Notes under the pieces: generated by a model
The model's database searches: none
What the model was told of the DNA's origin: nothing
What the model saw: only the letters and a program-made list of their open reading frames with translations
Position numbers and translations under genes: made by a program
Assembly (NCBI GenBank): GCA_031284765.1
Contig: JAITXK010000158.1
Span: forward strand, 1-20,578
Source of the DNA: Candidatus Symbiothrix sp.
GTDB lineage: Bacteria; Bacteroidota; Bacteroidia; Bacteroidales; Azobacteroidaceae
Reading direction: 5' to 3'
Length of the DNA: 20,578 nt
Shown here: piece after piece, positions 1 through 7,251 of the stretch
How the letters are laid out: the number at the start of each line of letters is the position of its first letter
Numbering within the stretch: the stretch's first letter is position 1

Positions 1-431
1 TCGAAACGTATTTGACCGGTTCGGAACAATATCTCGTTTCCGTGAAAGTGGAAGCGGGCAATCGTATTGTAGTGGAGGTGGACAGTGACCAATCAATTTC
101 AATTGACGATTGTGCCGCCTTGTCTCGCTTTATCGAATCCCGTTTGGACCGCGAGGTGGAAGATTATGAACTGGAAGTTGGTTCTGCAGGCATTTCCTCG
201 CCTTTTCAACTGCTTCGCCAATACCAAAAGAATATCGGACGGGAAGTGGAAGTGCTGTCCAAAGCCGGTAAAAAACTGACGGGTATCCTCCATTCGGCCG
301 ATGAAGAAAAAATAGTTCTCTCGGTCGAAAAACAAGTAAAGCCCGAAGGCGCCAAACGTAAAATTACCGTAGTAGAAAATCAGGAATTTTTATACAGTGA
401 AATTAAATATACAAAAAACGTAATCAAATAA
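1..431 (+). CDS. rimP: Ribosome maturation factor RimP, 5' end cut off by the window
   Basis: RimP assists maturation of the 30S ribosomal subunit. The visible 143 or so residues cover most of the protein. They include the family's alpha/beta N-terminal domain with the stretch DYELEVGSAGISSPF, in which the E-x-GSAG-SPF pattern is characteristic, and the small C-terminal SH3-like barrel (about the last 70 residues, GREVEVLSKAGKKLTGIL onwards). The reading frame is open to base 3 and the residues before the TTG at 12 (E-T-Y-L-T-G-S-E) fit the conserved N-terminus of Bacteroidales RimP. That TTG is therefore an internal leucine and the true start lies upstream of the window. The stop lies 9 bases before nusA, the usual rimP-nusA-infB order. 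Nothing odd is seen in the visible part. Confidence 0.95.
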   Translation, partial: ETYLTGSEQYLVSVKVEAGNRIVVEVDSDQSISIDDCAALSRFIESRLDREVEDYELEVGSAGISSPFQLLRQYQKNIGREVEVLSKAGKKLTGILHSADEEKIVLSVEKQVKPEGAKRKITVVENQEFLYSEIKYTKNVIK

Positions 432-440
432 TAAAAGTTT

Positions 441-1694
441 ATGGCAAGAAAACAGGTAGAACCCAGTATGATTGAAACATTTGCCGATTTCAAGGAAAAT
501 AAAAATGTAGATAGAACGACTTTGATTAGTGTTTTGGAAGAAGCTTTCCGGAATGTGATCAGTAAAATGTTCGGTTCGGACGAGAACTACGATATTATTA
601 TCAATCCCGACAAGGGCGACTTTGAAATCTGGCGGAATCGCGAAGTGGTTGCTGATGATGAACTGACCGACCCCAATCTGCAAATCTCGTTGACGGATGC
701 GCAAAAAATCGATTCCGATTATGAAGTAGGGGAAGAAATTACCGATGCCGTCGATTTTGCCGCTTTTGGCCGTCGTGCGGTGTTGAATCTTCGTCAGGCT
801 TTGGCCGCCAAAGTGTTGGAATTGCAAAAAGACTCCTTATATAATAAGTATAAAGACCAAATCGGACAAATCGTGTCCGGAGAGGTATATCAGGTATGGA
901 AAAAAGAAGTGCTTTTGTTGGACGATGAAGGCAACGAATTGATTCTTCCGAAAAGCGAACAAATAGCGGGCGATTTCTTCCGTAAAAACGAAACCCGCCG
1001 CGCGGTGGTTGTTAAAGTGGATAATCAAAACAATAACCCGCGAATTATTGTGTCGCGCACATCGAACTTGTTCATGCAGCGATTGTTTGAATTGGAAGTG
1101 CCTGAAATTCACGATGGATTGATTGTTGTCAAACGCATCGCCCGCATCCCGGGTGAACGCGCCAAAATAGCCGTCGAATCCTACGACGACCGCATTGACC
1201 CGGTTGGCGCTTGCGTGGGAATGAAAGGCGCACGTATTCATGGTATTGTTCGCGAATTGTGCAACGAAAATATAGACGTTATCAATTATACAAATAATCT
1301 TTCCCTGTTTATTCAACGCGCATTAAGTCCCGCAAAAGTTTCTTCGATTAAAATTCATGAGGAAGAAAAAAAGGCGGAAGTGTATCTTCGTCCCGAAGAA
1401 GTGTCGTTGGCTATCGGTAAAAGCGGATTGAATATCAAACTTGCCAGCATGCTGACCGAATATACCATCGACGTATTCCGCGATGTAGATATTGATGGCG
1501 AAGATATTTATCTGGAAGAATTTTCCGATGAAATTGAAGGATGGGTGATTGATGCGCTGAAGAAAATCGGTTGCTATACGGCAAAAAATGTACTCTCCAT
1601 GAAACGCGAAGACCTGATTGATAAAGCGGACTTGGAAGAGGATACGGTTGACGAAATACTCAACATCCTAAAAGCTGAATTTGAAGAAGAATAA
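441..1694 (+). CDS. nusA: Transcription termination/antitermination protein NusA
   Basis: NusA binds RNA polymerase and nascent RNA and modulates pausing, termination and antitermination in the cytoplasm. The 417-residue protein has the expected order: an N-terminal RNAP-binding domain (about 1-130), an S1 RNA-binding domain (about 140-205, starting IGQIVSGEVYQV), KH1 (about 210-305, with DPVGACVGMKG at 253-263), KH2 (about 306-350, with AIGKSGLNIKLA at 324-335), and a short helical C-terminal segment (about 365-412) resembling helix-hairpin-helix. It has no pair of acidic C-terminal repeats as in E. coli, which is normal for this phylum. The ATG at 441 follows rimP by 9 bases and infB follows by 3 bases, so co-transcription is likely. 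Confidence 0.97.
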   Translation: MARKQVEPSMIETFADFKENKNVDRTTLISVLEEAFRNVISKMFGSDENYDIIINPDKGDFEIWRNREVVADDELTDPNLQISLTDAQKIDSDYEVGEEITDAVDFAAFGRRAVLNLRQALAAKVLELQKDSLYNKYKDQIGQIVSGEVYQVWKKEVLLLDDEGNELILPKSEQIAGDFFRKNETRRAVVVKVDNQNNNPRIIVSRTSNLFMQRLFELEVPEIHDGLIVVKRIARIPGERAKIAVESYDDRIDPVGACVGMKGARIHGIVRELCNENIDVINYTNNLSLFIQRALSPAKVSSIKIHEEEKKAEVYLRPEEVSLAIGKSGLNIKLASMLTEYTIDVFRDVDIDGEDIYLEEFSDEIEGWVIDALKKIGCYTAKNVLSMKREDLIDKADLEEDTVDEILNILKAEFEEE

Positions 1695-1697
1695 AAT

Positions 1698-4622
1698 ATG
1701 TCTATACGATTAAATAAAGTATTAAGGAATTTGAATGTGGGACTTCCTACGGTAGTGGATTTTCTGCAAAAGAAAGGCTTTGCTGTAGAAAAAGATGCCA
1801 ATGCTAAAATCAGCGATGAGGAGTACGACCTTTTGGTCAAAGAATTTAATAAAGACATCGACCTGAAGCTGGAATCCGAAAAACTCAGTCAAGAACGCCA
1901 ACACAAGGAAAAGAAAGAGAGTGTGACTGCGGGAGGATACGGAAACACTAAAATTACGGAAGAAATCAAAACGGAAGTCCCCGAAAATATCAAACCCAAA
2001 GTGGTAGTCAAAGGCAAACTGGATTTAGATGCTTTGAACAGAAAAAAACCGGCGCCGGCGCCTAAAGTAAAACCGCCTGTTGAATCTGTGACGATTCCCG
2101 AACCTGTGATCAATCAGCCGGAAGAAACGTCTGCCGTTGAATTACCTGCGGCTGAACCGGAAGTTGAAATTCAACCCGTAGCCGTAGAACCGGAAACGCC
2201 TGCACCATTCGTACTTGAACCGGAAGAACCCATTGATATAGACGACGAGGCCGAAGATGATGAGGAGGACGATGATGTGGCGGTTACTGACGATGATCTG
2301 GAAACTTCGGACAAATCGGAACTTTCTGCAACGGAAGATGGGGAATTGTTCCGTCTTTCCAAACCACGTATCGAATCATCCATTAAAGTGACAGGTAGAA
2401 TAGATTTGAATGCCATCAATCTTTCTACTCGTCCCAAGAAAAAAACGAAGAAAGAAAAGGAGGCCGAACGCGCCGTAAAGAAACAGCTAGCGGCAGCAGC
2501 GGCTCTACCCAAAAAACCGGCTCCGGAAGAGGCTAAAACAGAACAGCGGGAAAAGCCGACCCTCGTCAAAAAAGAAGATGTGGATGAGGCGAAAAAGAAA
2601 AAACGCAACCGCATCCAACGCGAACGTATCAATGTCGAAAAAGGGGTTCCTGTTCCAACCGTTAATAAGGCGGCTGGCAACAGTGGTCTGAAATTGCGCA
2701 AACCATCGGACAAAACCGAGGTCAGCGACGAAGATGTACAAAAACAAATCAAGGAAACCCTGGCACGCCTGACCAATAAAGGTCAGAAAAAAGGCGCCAA
2801 ATACCGGAAAGAAAAACGCGATGCTGTTTCGCAACGTCAAAGCGAACAGTCTGAAATGGATACGCAGGAAAGCAGAGTCATTAAACTGACTGAATTTGTT
2901 ACTGCCAACGACTTGGCCAGCATGATGAACGTGCCGGCAGTGCAAATTATTTCAACCTGTATGTCCATCGGCATCATGGTTTCAATCAACCAGCGTTTGG
3001 ATGCCGAAACAATCAATATCGTAGCGGAAGAATTCGGATTTAAAACCGAATATGTCAGCGCGGAAGTGGCGGAAGCCATTGCGGTGGAAGAAGATAAAGC
3101 AGAAGATTTGGTTGCCCGTCCGCCGATTGTTACGGTCATGGGACACGTTGACCACGGTAAAACGTCTTTACTCGATAATATCCGCAATACGAATGTGATT
3201 GCCGGAGAAGCCGGAGGTATTACCCAACATATCGGAGCTTACAATGTGGAATTGAACGATGGCCGCAAAATCACCTTCCTGGATACGCCGGGACACGAAG
3301 CGTTTACCGCCATGCGTGCCCGTGGCGCCAGCGTGACTGACATCGCCATTATCATAGTGGCCGCCGACGACAGTGTGATGCCGCAAACGATTGAAGCTAT
3401 CAATCACGCCTCGGCTGCGAATGTTCCGATGGTGTTTGCCATCAATAAAATAGATAAGCAGGGCGCTAATCCCGAAAAAATAAAGGAAACACTGGCAGGT
3501 ATGAATTACTTGGTGGAAGATTGGGGTGGTAAATACCAGTCGCAGGATATTTCCGCTAAAAAAGGCGTCGGCATTCCCGAATTGTTGGAAAAAGTACTGC
3601 TTGAAGCCGAATTATTAGACTTAAAAGCCAACCCGCAGCGTAGAGCGGTGGGTTCGGTTATCGAATCGTCTTTAGATAAGGGGCGTGGTTATGTGGTAAC
3701 GATGCTGATACAAAACGGAACCTTGAAAATGGGCGATATTGTCTTGGCCGGAACGCATTTCGGACGTGTAAAAGCCATGTTCAATGAGCGGAATCAACGC
3801 ATTACCGAAGCGGGTCCCTCCGAACCGGTATTGATTTTAGGTCTAGACGGCGCACCGCAAGCGGGCGATACCATTCACGTAATGGAAACCGAACAGGAGG
3901 CACGCGAAATCGCCACCAAACGCGAACAGTTGCAACGCGAACAGGGTCTGCGCACACAAAAACGCATCACTTTGAGCGACATCGGTCGCCGCTTGGCTAT
4001 CGGCAATTTCCAGGAATTGAACGTCATAGTGAAAGGCGATGTGGATGGTTCGGTGGAAGCTTTGTCCGACTCGTTGATTCGTCTTTCAACCGAACAAATA
4101 CAAGTCAATGTGATTCACAAGGGCGTGGGACAGATTTCCGAATCGGATGTGATTCTGGCGGCTGCTTCCGATGCCATCGTTGTCGGATTCCAAGTGCGGC
4201 CTTCGCAATCGGCACGCAGATTGGCCGAAAAAGAAGGTGTCGATATTCGTTTGTATTCCATTATTTACGATGCGATTGAAGAAGTCAAATCAGCTATGGA
4301 GGGCATGCTTTCGCCGACCATCAAGGAGGAAATTACGGCGAATGTGGAAATTCGCGAAGTGTTCAAAATCAACAAAGTGGGTACGATTGCCGGCTGTATG
4401 GTGAAAGAAGGAAAAATCAAGCGCGGCAATAAAATTCGTTTGGTTCGCGATGGTATCGTGATTTATACCGGCGAATTGGATTCCCTGAAACGCTTCAAAG
4501 ACGATGTCAAAGAAGTGGCGCAAGGCTATGAATGTGGTTTGAATATCCATAATTTTAACGATATTAGAATTGGGGATATTGTTGAGTCTTTTGAAGAGAT
4601 TGAAGTAAAACAGACATTATAA
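1698..4622 (+). CDS. infB: Translation initiation factor IF-2
   Basis: IF-2 is the GTPase that brings initiator fMet-tRNA to the 30S subunit and promotes subunit joining. The 974-residue protein has a first IF2_N helical domain (about 1-55), then a long low-complexity linker (about 60-390) with a proline/glutamate part, a highly acidic run near residues 180-200 and lysine-rich parts. A second IF2_N domain lies around 395-450. The G domain follows: G1 GHVDHGKT at 482-489, G3 DTPGHE at 529-534, G4 NKID at 583-586. The beta-barrel domain II, the linking domain and the fMet-tRNA-binding C2 domain complete it to residue 974. The length fits Bacteroidales IF-2, whose linker varies. The ATG is 3 bases after the nusA stop. 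The GTPase motifs are intact. Confidence 0.98.
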   Translation: MSIRLNKVLRNLNVGLPTVVDFLQKKGFAVEKDANAKISDEEYDLLVKEFNKDIDLKLESEKLSQERQHKEKKESVTAGGYGNTKITEEIKTEVPENIKPKVVVKGKLDLDALNRKKPAPAPKVKPPVESVTIPEPVINQPEETSAVELPAAEPEVEIQPVAVEPETPAPFVLEPEEPIDIDDEAEDDEEDDDVAVTDDDLETSDKSELSATEDGELFRLSKPRIESSIKVTGRIDLNAINLSTRPKKKTKKEKEAERAVKKQLAAAAALPKKPAPEEAKTEQREKPTLVKKEDVDEAKKKKRNRIQRERINVEKGVPVPTVNKAAGNSGLKLRKPSDKTEVSDEDVQKQIKETLARLTNKGQKKGAKYRKEKRDAVSQRQSEQSEMDTQESRVIKLTEFVTANDLASMMNVPAVQIISTCMSIGIMVSINQRLDAETINIVAEEFGFKTEYVSAEVAEAIAVEEDKAEDLVARPPIVTVMGHVDHGKTSLLDNIRNTNVIAGEAGGITQHIGAYNVELNDGRKITFLDTPGHEAFTAMRARGASVTDIAIIIVAADDSVMPQTIEAINHASAANVPMVFAINKIDKQGANPEKIKETLAGMNYLVEDWGGKYQSQDISAKKGVGIPELLEKVLLEAELLDLKANPQRRAVGSVIESSLDKGRGYVVTMLIQNGTLKMGDIVLAGTHFGRVKAMFNERNQRITEAGPSEPVLILGLDGAPQAGDTIHVMETEQEAREIATKREQLQREQGLRTQKRITLSDIGRRLAIGNFQELNVIVKGDVDGSVEALSDSLIRLSTEQIQVNVIHKGVGQISESDVILAAASDAIVVGFQVRPSQSARRLAEKEGVDIRLYSIIYDAIEEVKSAMEGMLSPTIKEEITANVEIREVFKINKVGTIAGCMVKEGKIKRGNKIRLVRDGIVIYTGELDSLKRFKDDVKEVAQGYECGLNIHNFNDIRIGDIVESFEEIEVKQTL

Positions 4623-4635
4623 TCTCTCCCCTGAG

Positions 4636-5136
4636 ATGAACTGGTTAGACATTTTAATTATTATCTGCATGGCCGCCGGATTAATCAAAGGTTTGTTTGA
4701 TGGCTTTGTTAAGCGGGCAGTATCATTTATCGCCTTGATTGCCGCCATTTTTCTGGCGGGACAAATTGCGGTTCCCTCGCGGAATTTTCTCTTGAACCAT
4801 GTAACCGGAAACGCGGTTTCGCCATTAATAATCAGCGGTATCTGTTATGTTTTGGCTTTTGTGCTGATTATCGTTCTCATCACCTTATTGGGAAAATTAA
4901 TCAGTTTGGCCATCAAGATGACGCCTGCCCGCCCGTTGGATATTTTGTTGGGCGGATTACTCGGGTGTTTTATCTGGATTCTTTCGTTAAGTATTCTATT
5001 CAATGTTTTTTCGGTGTTTGATGTAAATGCTATGCTCCTCTCTCAATCAACGCAGGAAAAATCCATTCTTTACTCCAAGGTCAAGGGCGTTGTTCCTACG
5101 GTTTATCCGCTTTTAAAAGATTATTTTAAAAAATAG
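4636..5136 (+). CDS. CvpA family integral membrane protein
   Basis: This is a 166-residue hydrophobic protein with about four predicted membrane segments: roughly 4-22, 28-48, 63-88 and 100-125. Its N-terminus (MNWLDILIIICMAAGLIKG-FDGFVKR) has the family signature, D-x(n)-G-x-x-x-G followed by a short basic stretch. CvpA proteins take their name from the colicin V production locus of E. coli; in other bacteria they are linked to envelope homeostasis, and the molecular role is not settled. It follows infB by 13 bases and probably shares its transcript. In many Bacteroidales this gene leads directly into sufB, whereas here a two-gene cassette intervenes. The family call is firm; no specific function is claimed. 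Confidence 0.88.
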   Translation: MNWLDILIIICMAAGLIKGLFDGFVKRAVSFIALIAAIFLAGQIAVPSRNFLLNHVTGNAVSPLIISGICYVLAFVLIIVLITLLGKLISLAIKMTPARPLDILLGGLLGCFIWILSLSILFNVFSVFDVNAMLLSQSTQEKSILYSKVKGVVPTVYPLLKDYFKK

Positions 5137-5175
5137 ATTTTGGGTATCTGCAAAAGTATAGAACCGATATTCATG

Positions 5176-5206
5176 TTGTTTTTTTATTGAAAAAAGAATA
5201 TCTTTG
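5176..5206 (+). promoter_or_regulatory. Bacteroidetes-type promoter of the small-gene cassette
   Basis: A TTG at 5176-5178 (in TGTTG) is followed after 20 bases by TATCTTTG at 5199-5206, which matches the phylum's -7 box TAnnTTTG. The spacer holds a T7/A6 tract (5179-5195) that may bend the DNA. The predicted transcription start is about 5 to 9 bases after the -7 box, inside the inverted repeat annotated next. Because the start would be near 5211-5215, the TTG start codon possible at 5204 for the next gene lies outside the transcript, which favours the ATG at 5228. Confidence 0.6.
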
Positions 5207-5236
5207 TGCAATCAAATGAAATACAATATGATTGCA
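5207..5236. promoter_or_regulatory. Inverted-repeat operator candidate over the transcription start
   Basis: TGCAATCA at 5207-5214 and TGATTGCA at 5229-5236 are perfect reverse complements separated by 14 bases, so the arm centres are 22 bases (about two helical turns) apart. If the A at 5237 is bulged out, three more bases pair (TTG at 5204-5206 with CAA at 5238-5240). The repeat begins directly after the -7 box and ends within the first codons of the downstream gene. This placement suits binding by a dimeric repressor that blocks its own promoter, as antitoxins do. The repeat is read directly from the sequence; the operator role is inferred. Confidence 0.5.
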
Positions 5237-5428
5237 ACAAAACAATTAACCTACGAGGAAATCGGCAGGCTCAAAGCAGAGCAAGACCGGTTAGTGGCTG
5301 AGGGAAAAATGGAACGCCCGAAAATTCGGATGGGATTTACTCCCGAAGAACAGATTGAGTTCGATAAAGGGATTGAGATGAATGAACTTTTTAACCAATT
5401 AGAAAAAAAATATGAATTAGTAATATGA
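5228..5428 (+). CDS. Small hypothetical protein, possible antitoxin of a two-gene module
   Basis: I do not recognise this 66-residue protein. It begins MIATKQLTYEEIGRLKAEQD, is charged and largely helical by eye (7-26 and 41-62), with a proline/glycine-containing middle (MERPKIRMGFTPEEQ). No clear helix-turn-helix or membrane segment is seen. The ATG at 5228 is chosen over TTG at 5204 and ATG at 5216 because the upstream promoter would start transcription near 5211-5215; ATG 5216 would add four residues and cannot be excluded. Its last codon overlaps the next start as ATGA, indicating translational coupling. A small upstream charged protein, an operator-like repeat and a coupled partner of about 100 residues are the usual signs of a type II antitoxin gene, but this is inference from layout only. 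Confidence 0.6.
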   Translation: MIATKQLTYEEIGRLKAEQDRLVAEGKMERPKIRMGFTPEEQIEFDKGIEMNELFNQLEKKYELVI

Positions 5429-5730
5429 TTGTTCATTTTAGTGAAAAAGCCCAAGAAATTATAGCCAATTACTTTGACAACTACATTGAAACATCAAGAG
5501 GAAATGACATGGTAAAAAGAGCGTACCATTTGTCGAGAATACGTGCTTGTGTTTCTCAACTATATGCGATGGATACTTATGGTATTGGAAATCGAAATTA
5601 TATTGATATAGATGATATCTGTCGTGTTGAATATGCTTTGAAGAATGGAGGTAGAGAAGTTTTAGTTGTAGATATTCAATTCAAAAACAGAGAAATAGAT
5701 GCTCTGTTAGAATTTTTGATCAATTATTGA
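5425..5730 (+). CDS. Small hypothetical protein, possible toxin partner
   Basis: This 101-residue protein starts on the ATGA shared with the preceding stop. It opens with a short strand-like segment (MIVHFSEKAQEII), then a helix-rich middle with basic residues (MVKRAYHLSRIRACVSQLY), and ends with a strand-like segment REVLVVDIQFKNREIDALLEFLINY. The size and the beta-alpha-alpha-beta pattern are reminiscent of RelE/ParE/HigB-type toxins, but I see no diagnostic catalytic residues and do not assign it to that family. Codon use is visibly more AT-rich than in cvpA or sufB on either side, which suggests later acquisition. The stop lies inside a 13-bp palindrome (5719-5731), 5 bases before sufB, so transcription from the cassette promoter probably continues into the suf genes. 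Confidence 0.65.
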   Translation: MIVHFSEKAQEIIANYFDNYIETSRGNDMVKRAYHLSRIRACVSQLYAMDTYGIGNRNYIDIDDICRVEYALKNGGREVLVVDIQFKNREIDALLEFLINY

Positions 5731-5731
5731 T
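5719..5731. repeat. 13-bp palindrome at the cassette/sufB junction
   Basis: ATCAATTATTGAT is a perfect palindrome with one central base. It contains the stop codon of the 101-residue gene and ends 3 bases before the sufB ATG. The arms are too close to make an RNA hairpin as such, so if it matters it would be as a DNA-binding site. Its ATCA/TGAT ends recall the inner ends of the operator candidate upstream of the cassette, but the arms are not the same sequence. It may be chance in AT-rich DNA. Confidence 0.3.
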
Positions 5732-5734
5732 ATT

Positions 5735-7183
5735 ATGTCCGAAGATACAAACGATATACTAAATGAATTCACAAACAGGGATTACGAATACGGCTTTTCG
5801 TCGGATATTCATACCGAATTCATCCCTAAAGGATTGAATGAAACGATTGTCCGCACGATTTCCGCCAAGAAAAACGAGCCGGAATGGCTGCTCGATTTTC
5901 GTTTGAAAGCCTTCCGTTATTGGTTGACTTTGGGAATGCCGCAATGGGCGCAGTTGAATATCCCGCCAATCGATTATCAGGATATGATTTATTATGCCGC
6001 ACCGAAAAAGAAAGAAGGTCCGAAAAGTTTGGACGAGGTGGACCCGGAATTATTGAAGACTTTCGATCGATTGGGCATCCCGTTGCACGAACAGAAAATG
6101 TTTTCGGGCATGGCGGTTGATGCAGTGCTGGACAGCGTTTCGGTCAAAACCACTTACAAGGATACGTTAATCGAAAAAGGCATTATCTTTTGCTCGTTCA
6201 GCGAGGCCGTTCAGGAGCATCCCGATTTGGTTAAGCAATATTTGGGAAGCGTGGTGTCTTATCGTGACAATTTTTTTGCGGCATTGAATTCGGCCGTGTT
6301 CAGCGACGGTTCTTTCGTTTTTATTCCGAAAGGCGTGCGTTGCCCGATGGAATTATCGACCTATTTCCGCATCAATGCCATGAATACAGGACAATTTGAG
6401 CGGACATTGATTGTCGCCGAAGAAGATACCTACGTTAGCTATCTGGAAGGATGCACCGCTCCCGTGCGTGACGAAAATCAGTTGCACGCCGCCATAGTCG
6501 AAATCATTGTCTTAGACCGGGCTGAAGTCAAGTATTCAACGGTTCAGAATTGGTATCCAGGCGATAAAGACGGGAAAGGCGGTATTTATAATTTCGTCAC
6601 CAAGCGGGGAATCTGCAAAGGCGATTCGTCCAAAATCTCGTGGACACAAGTGGAAACAGGTTCGGCCATAACGTGGAAATATCCGGGTTGCATTCTGGCG
6701 GGCGATAATTCCGTTGGCGAATTTTATTCCGTGGCTGTAACCAATCATTTTCAGCAGGCGGATACCGGTACGAAAATGATTCATATCGGCAAAAACACCA
6801 AGAGCCGGATTGTGTCCAAAGGCATTTCCGCCGGACAGAGCCAGAACAGTTACCGCGGTTTGGTGCGGGTCGGAACCCAGGCGGAAAATGCCCGCAACCA
6901 CTCGCAATGCGACAGTCTGCTGTTGAGCGACACCAGCGGCGCACACACCTTTCCGTACATGGATATTCAAAACGAAACGGCGATTGTAGAACACGAGGCC
7001 ACGACTTCCAAAATCAGCGAAGACCAACTGTTTTACTGCAATCAGCGGGGCATTTCCACCGAAGAAGCCGTCGGTTTGATTGTTAACGGTTATGCCAAGG
7101 AGGTTTTGAATAAACTGCCGATGGAATTTGCTGTGGAGGCGCAAAAGTTGTTGCAAATCAGTTTGGAGGGAAGTGTTGGGTGA
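5735..7183 (+). CDS. sufB: Fe-S cluster assembly scaffold protein SufB
   Basis: SufB is the scaffold subunit of the cytosolic SufBCD complex, on which nascent Fe-S clusters are built. The 482-residue protein contains the family's right-handed beta-helix core and ends with the conserved tail FAVEAQKLLQISLEGSVG. C392 (in SQCDSLLL), H420 and E421 (in VEHEATTS) correspond to E. coli SufB C405, H433 and E434, which are implicated in sulfur relay and cluster assembly. The motif RNHSQCDSLL-(x)-GAHTFPY is intact. The ATG at 5735 is 5 bases after the small-gene cassette. It leads the order sufB-sufC-sufD-sufS; no sufA, sufE or sufU is seen in the window. Confidence 0.97.
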   Translation: MSEDTNDILNEFTNRDYEYGFSSDIHTEFIPKGLNETIVRTISAKKNEPEWLLDFRLKAFRYWLTLGMPQWAQLNIPPIDYQDMIYYAAPKKKEGPKSLDEVDPELLKTFDRLGIPLHEQKMFSGMAVDAVLDSVSVKTTYKDTLIEKGIIFCSFSEAVQEHPDLVKQYLGSVVSYRDNFFAALNSAVFSDGSFVFIPKGVRCPMELSTYFRINAMNTGQFERTLIVAEEDTYVSYLEGCTAPVRDENQLHAAIVEIIVLDRAEVKYSTVQNWYPGDKDGKGGIYNFVTKRGICKGDSSKISWTQVETGSAITWKYPGCILAGDNSVGEFYSVAVTNHFQQADTGTKMIHIGKNTKSRIVSKGISAGQSQNSYRGLVRVGTQAENARNHSQCDSLLLSDTSGAHTFPYMDIQNETAIVEHEATTSKISEDQLFYCNQRGISTEEAVGLIVNGYAKEVLNKLPMEFAVEAQKLLQISLEGSVG

Positions 7184-7193
7184 TAAGGGGGGG

Positions 7194-7238
7194 AATGAAA
7201 GAAATGAAGATAATGAAGGAAATGAAAATAATGAAAGG
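7194..7238 (+). repeat. 18-bp tandem repeat (2.5 copies) before sufC
   Basis: Unit 1 (7194-7211) is AATGAAAGAAATGAAGAT, unit 2 (7212-7229) is AATGAAGGAAATGAAAAT, and a half unit AATGAAAGG follows at 7230-7238. Each unit is itself two near-copies of AATGAANNA. A run of seven G (7187-7193) sits directly in front. The tract is almost pure purine plus T in the ATG steps, and its end supplies AAAGGA at 7234-7239, a plausible ribosome-binding site 5 bases before the sufC ATG. Copy number may vary between strains, which would change the leader of sufC. Confidence 0.7.
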
Positions 7239-7251
7239 ATATAGATGTTAA
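7195..7251 (+). CDS. Possible short leader peptide overlapping the sufC start
   Basis: Because the tandem repeat is a multiple of three, it reads without a stop as MKEMKIMKEMKIMKGYRC (18 residues), stopping at TAA 7249-7251, seven bases into sufC in another frame. Five in-frame ATG codons lie within it, so ribosomes could load at several points and finish on top of the sufC ATG. Known leader peptides and coupled upstream ORFs use such geometry, but there is no homology or ribosome data here, and a repeat expansion could produce this by chance. Listed because it is complete and well placed; low confidence that it is translated for a purpose. Confidence 0.25.
   Translation: MKEMKIMKEMKIMKGYRC

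Noticed and set aside
12..431. TTG at 12 as the rimP start
   Set aside because: The frame is open to the window edge and the preceding residues match the conserved RimP N-terminus, so this TTG is an internal leucine.
2171..2776. 201-codon open frame on the - strand within infB
   Set aside because: Its serine-rich low complexity mirrors the acidic and lysine-rich IF-2 linker; no independent support.
5151..5158. TACTTTTG -7 match on the - strand after cvpA
   Set aside because: There is no -33 element at the right distance and no gene in that direction; single -7 matches are common in AT-rich DNA.
5180..5195. T6/A6 inverted repeat as a terminator for cvpA
   Set aside because: The stem is only A-T pairs and lies inside the spacer of a good promoter; curvature of the promoter is more likely than termination.
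5204..5227. TTG at 5204 as start of the 66-residue gene
   Set aside because: It lies within the -7 box and before the expected transcription start; the ATGs at 5228 or 5216 fit better.
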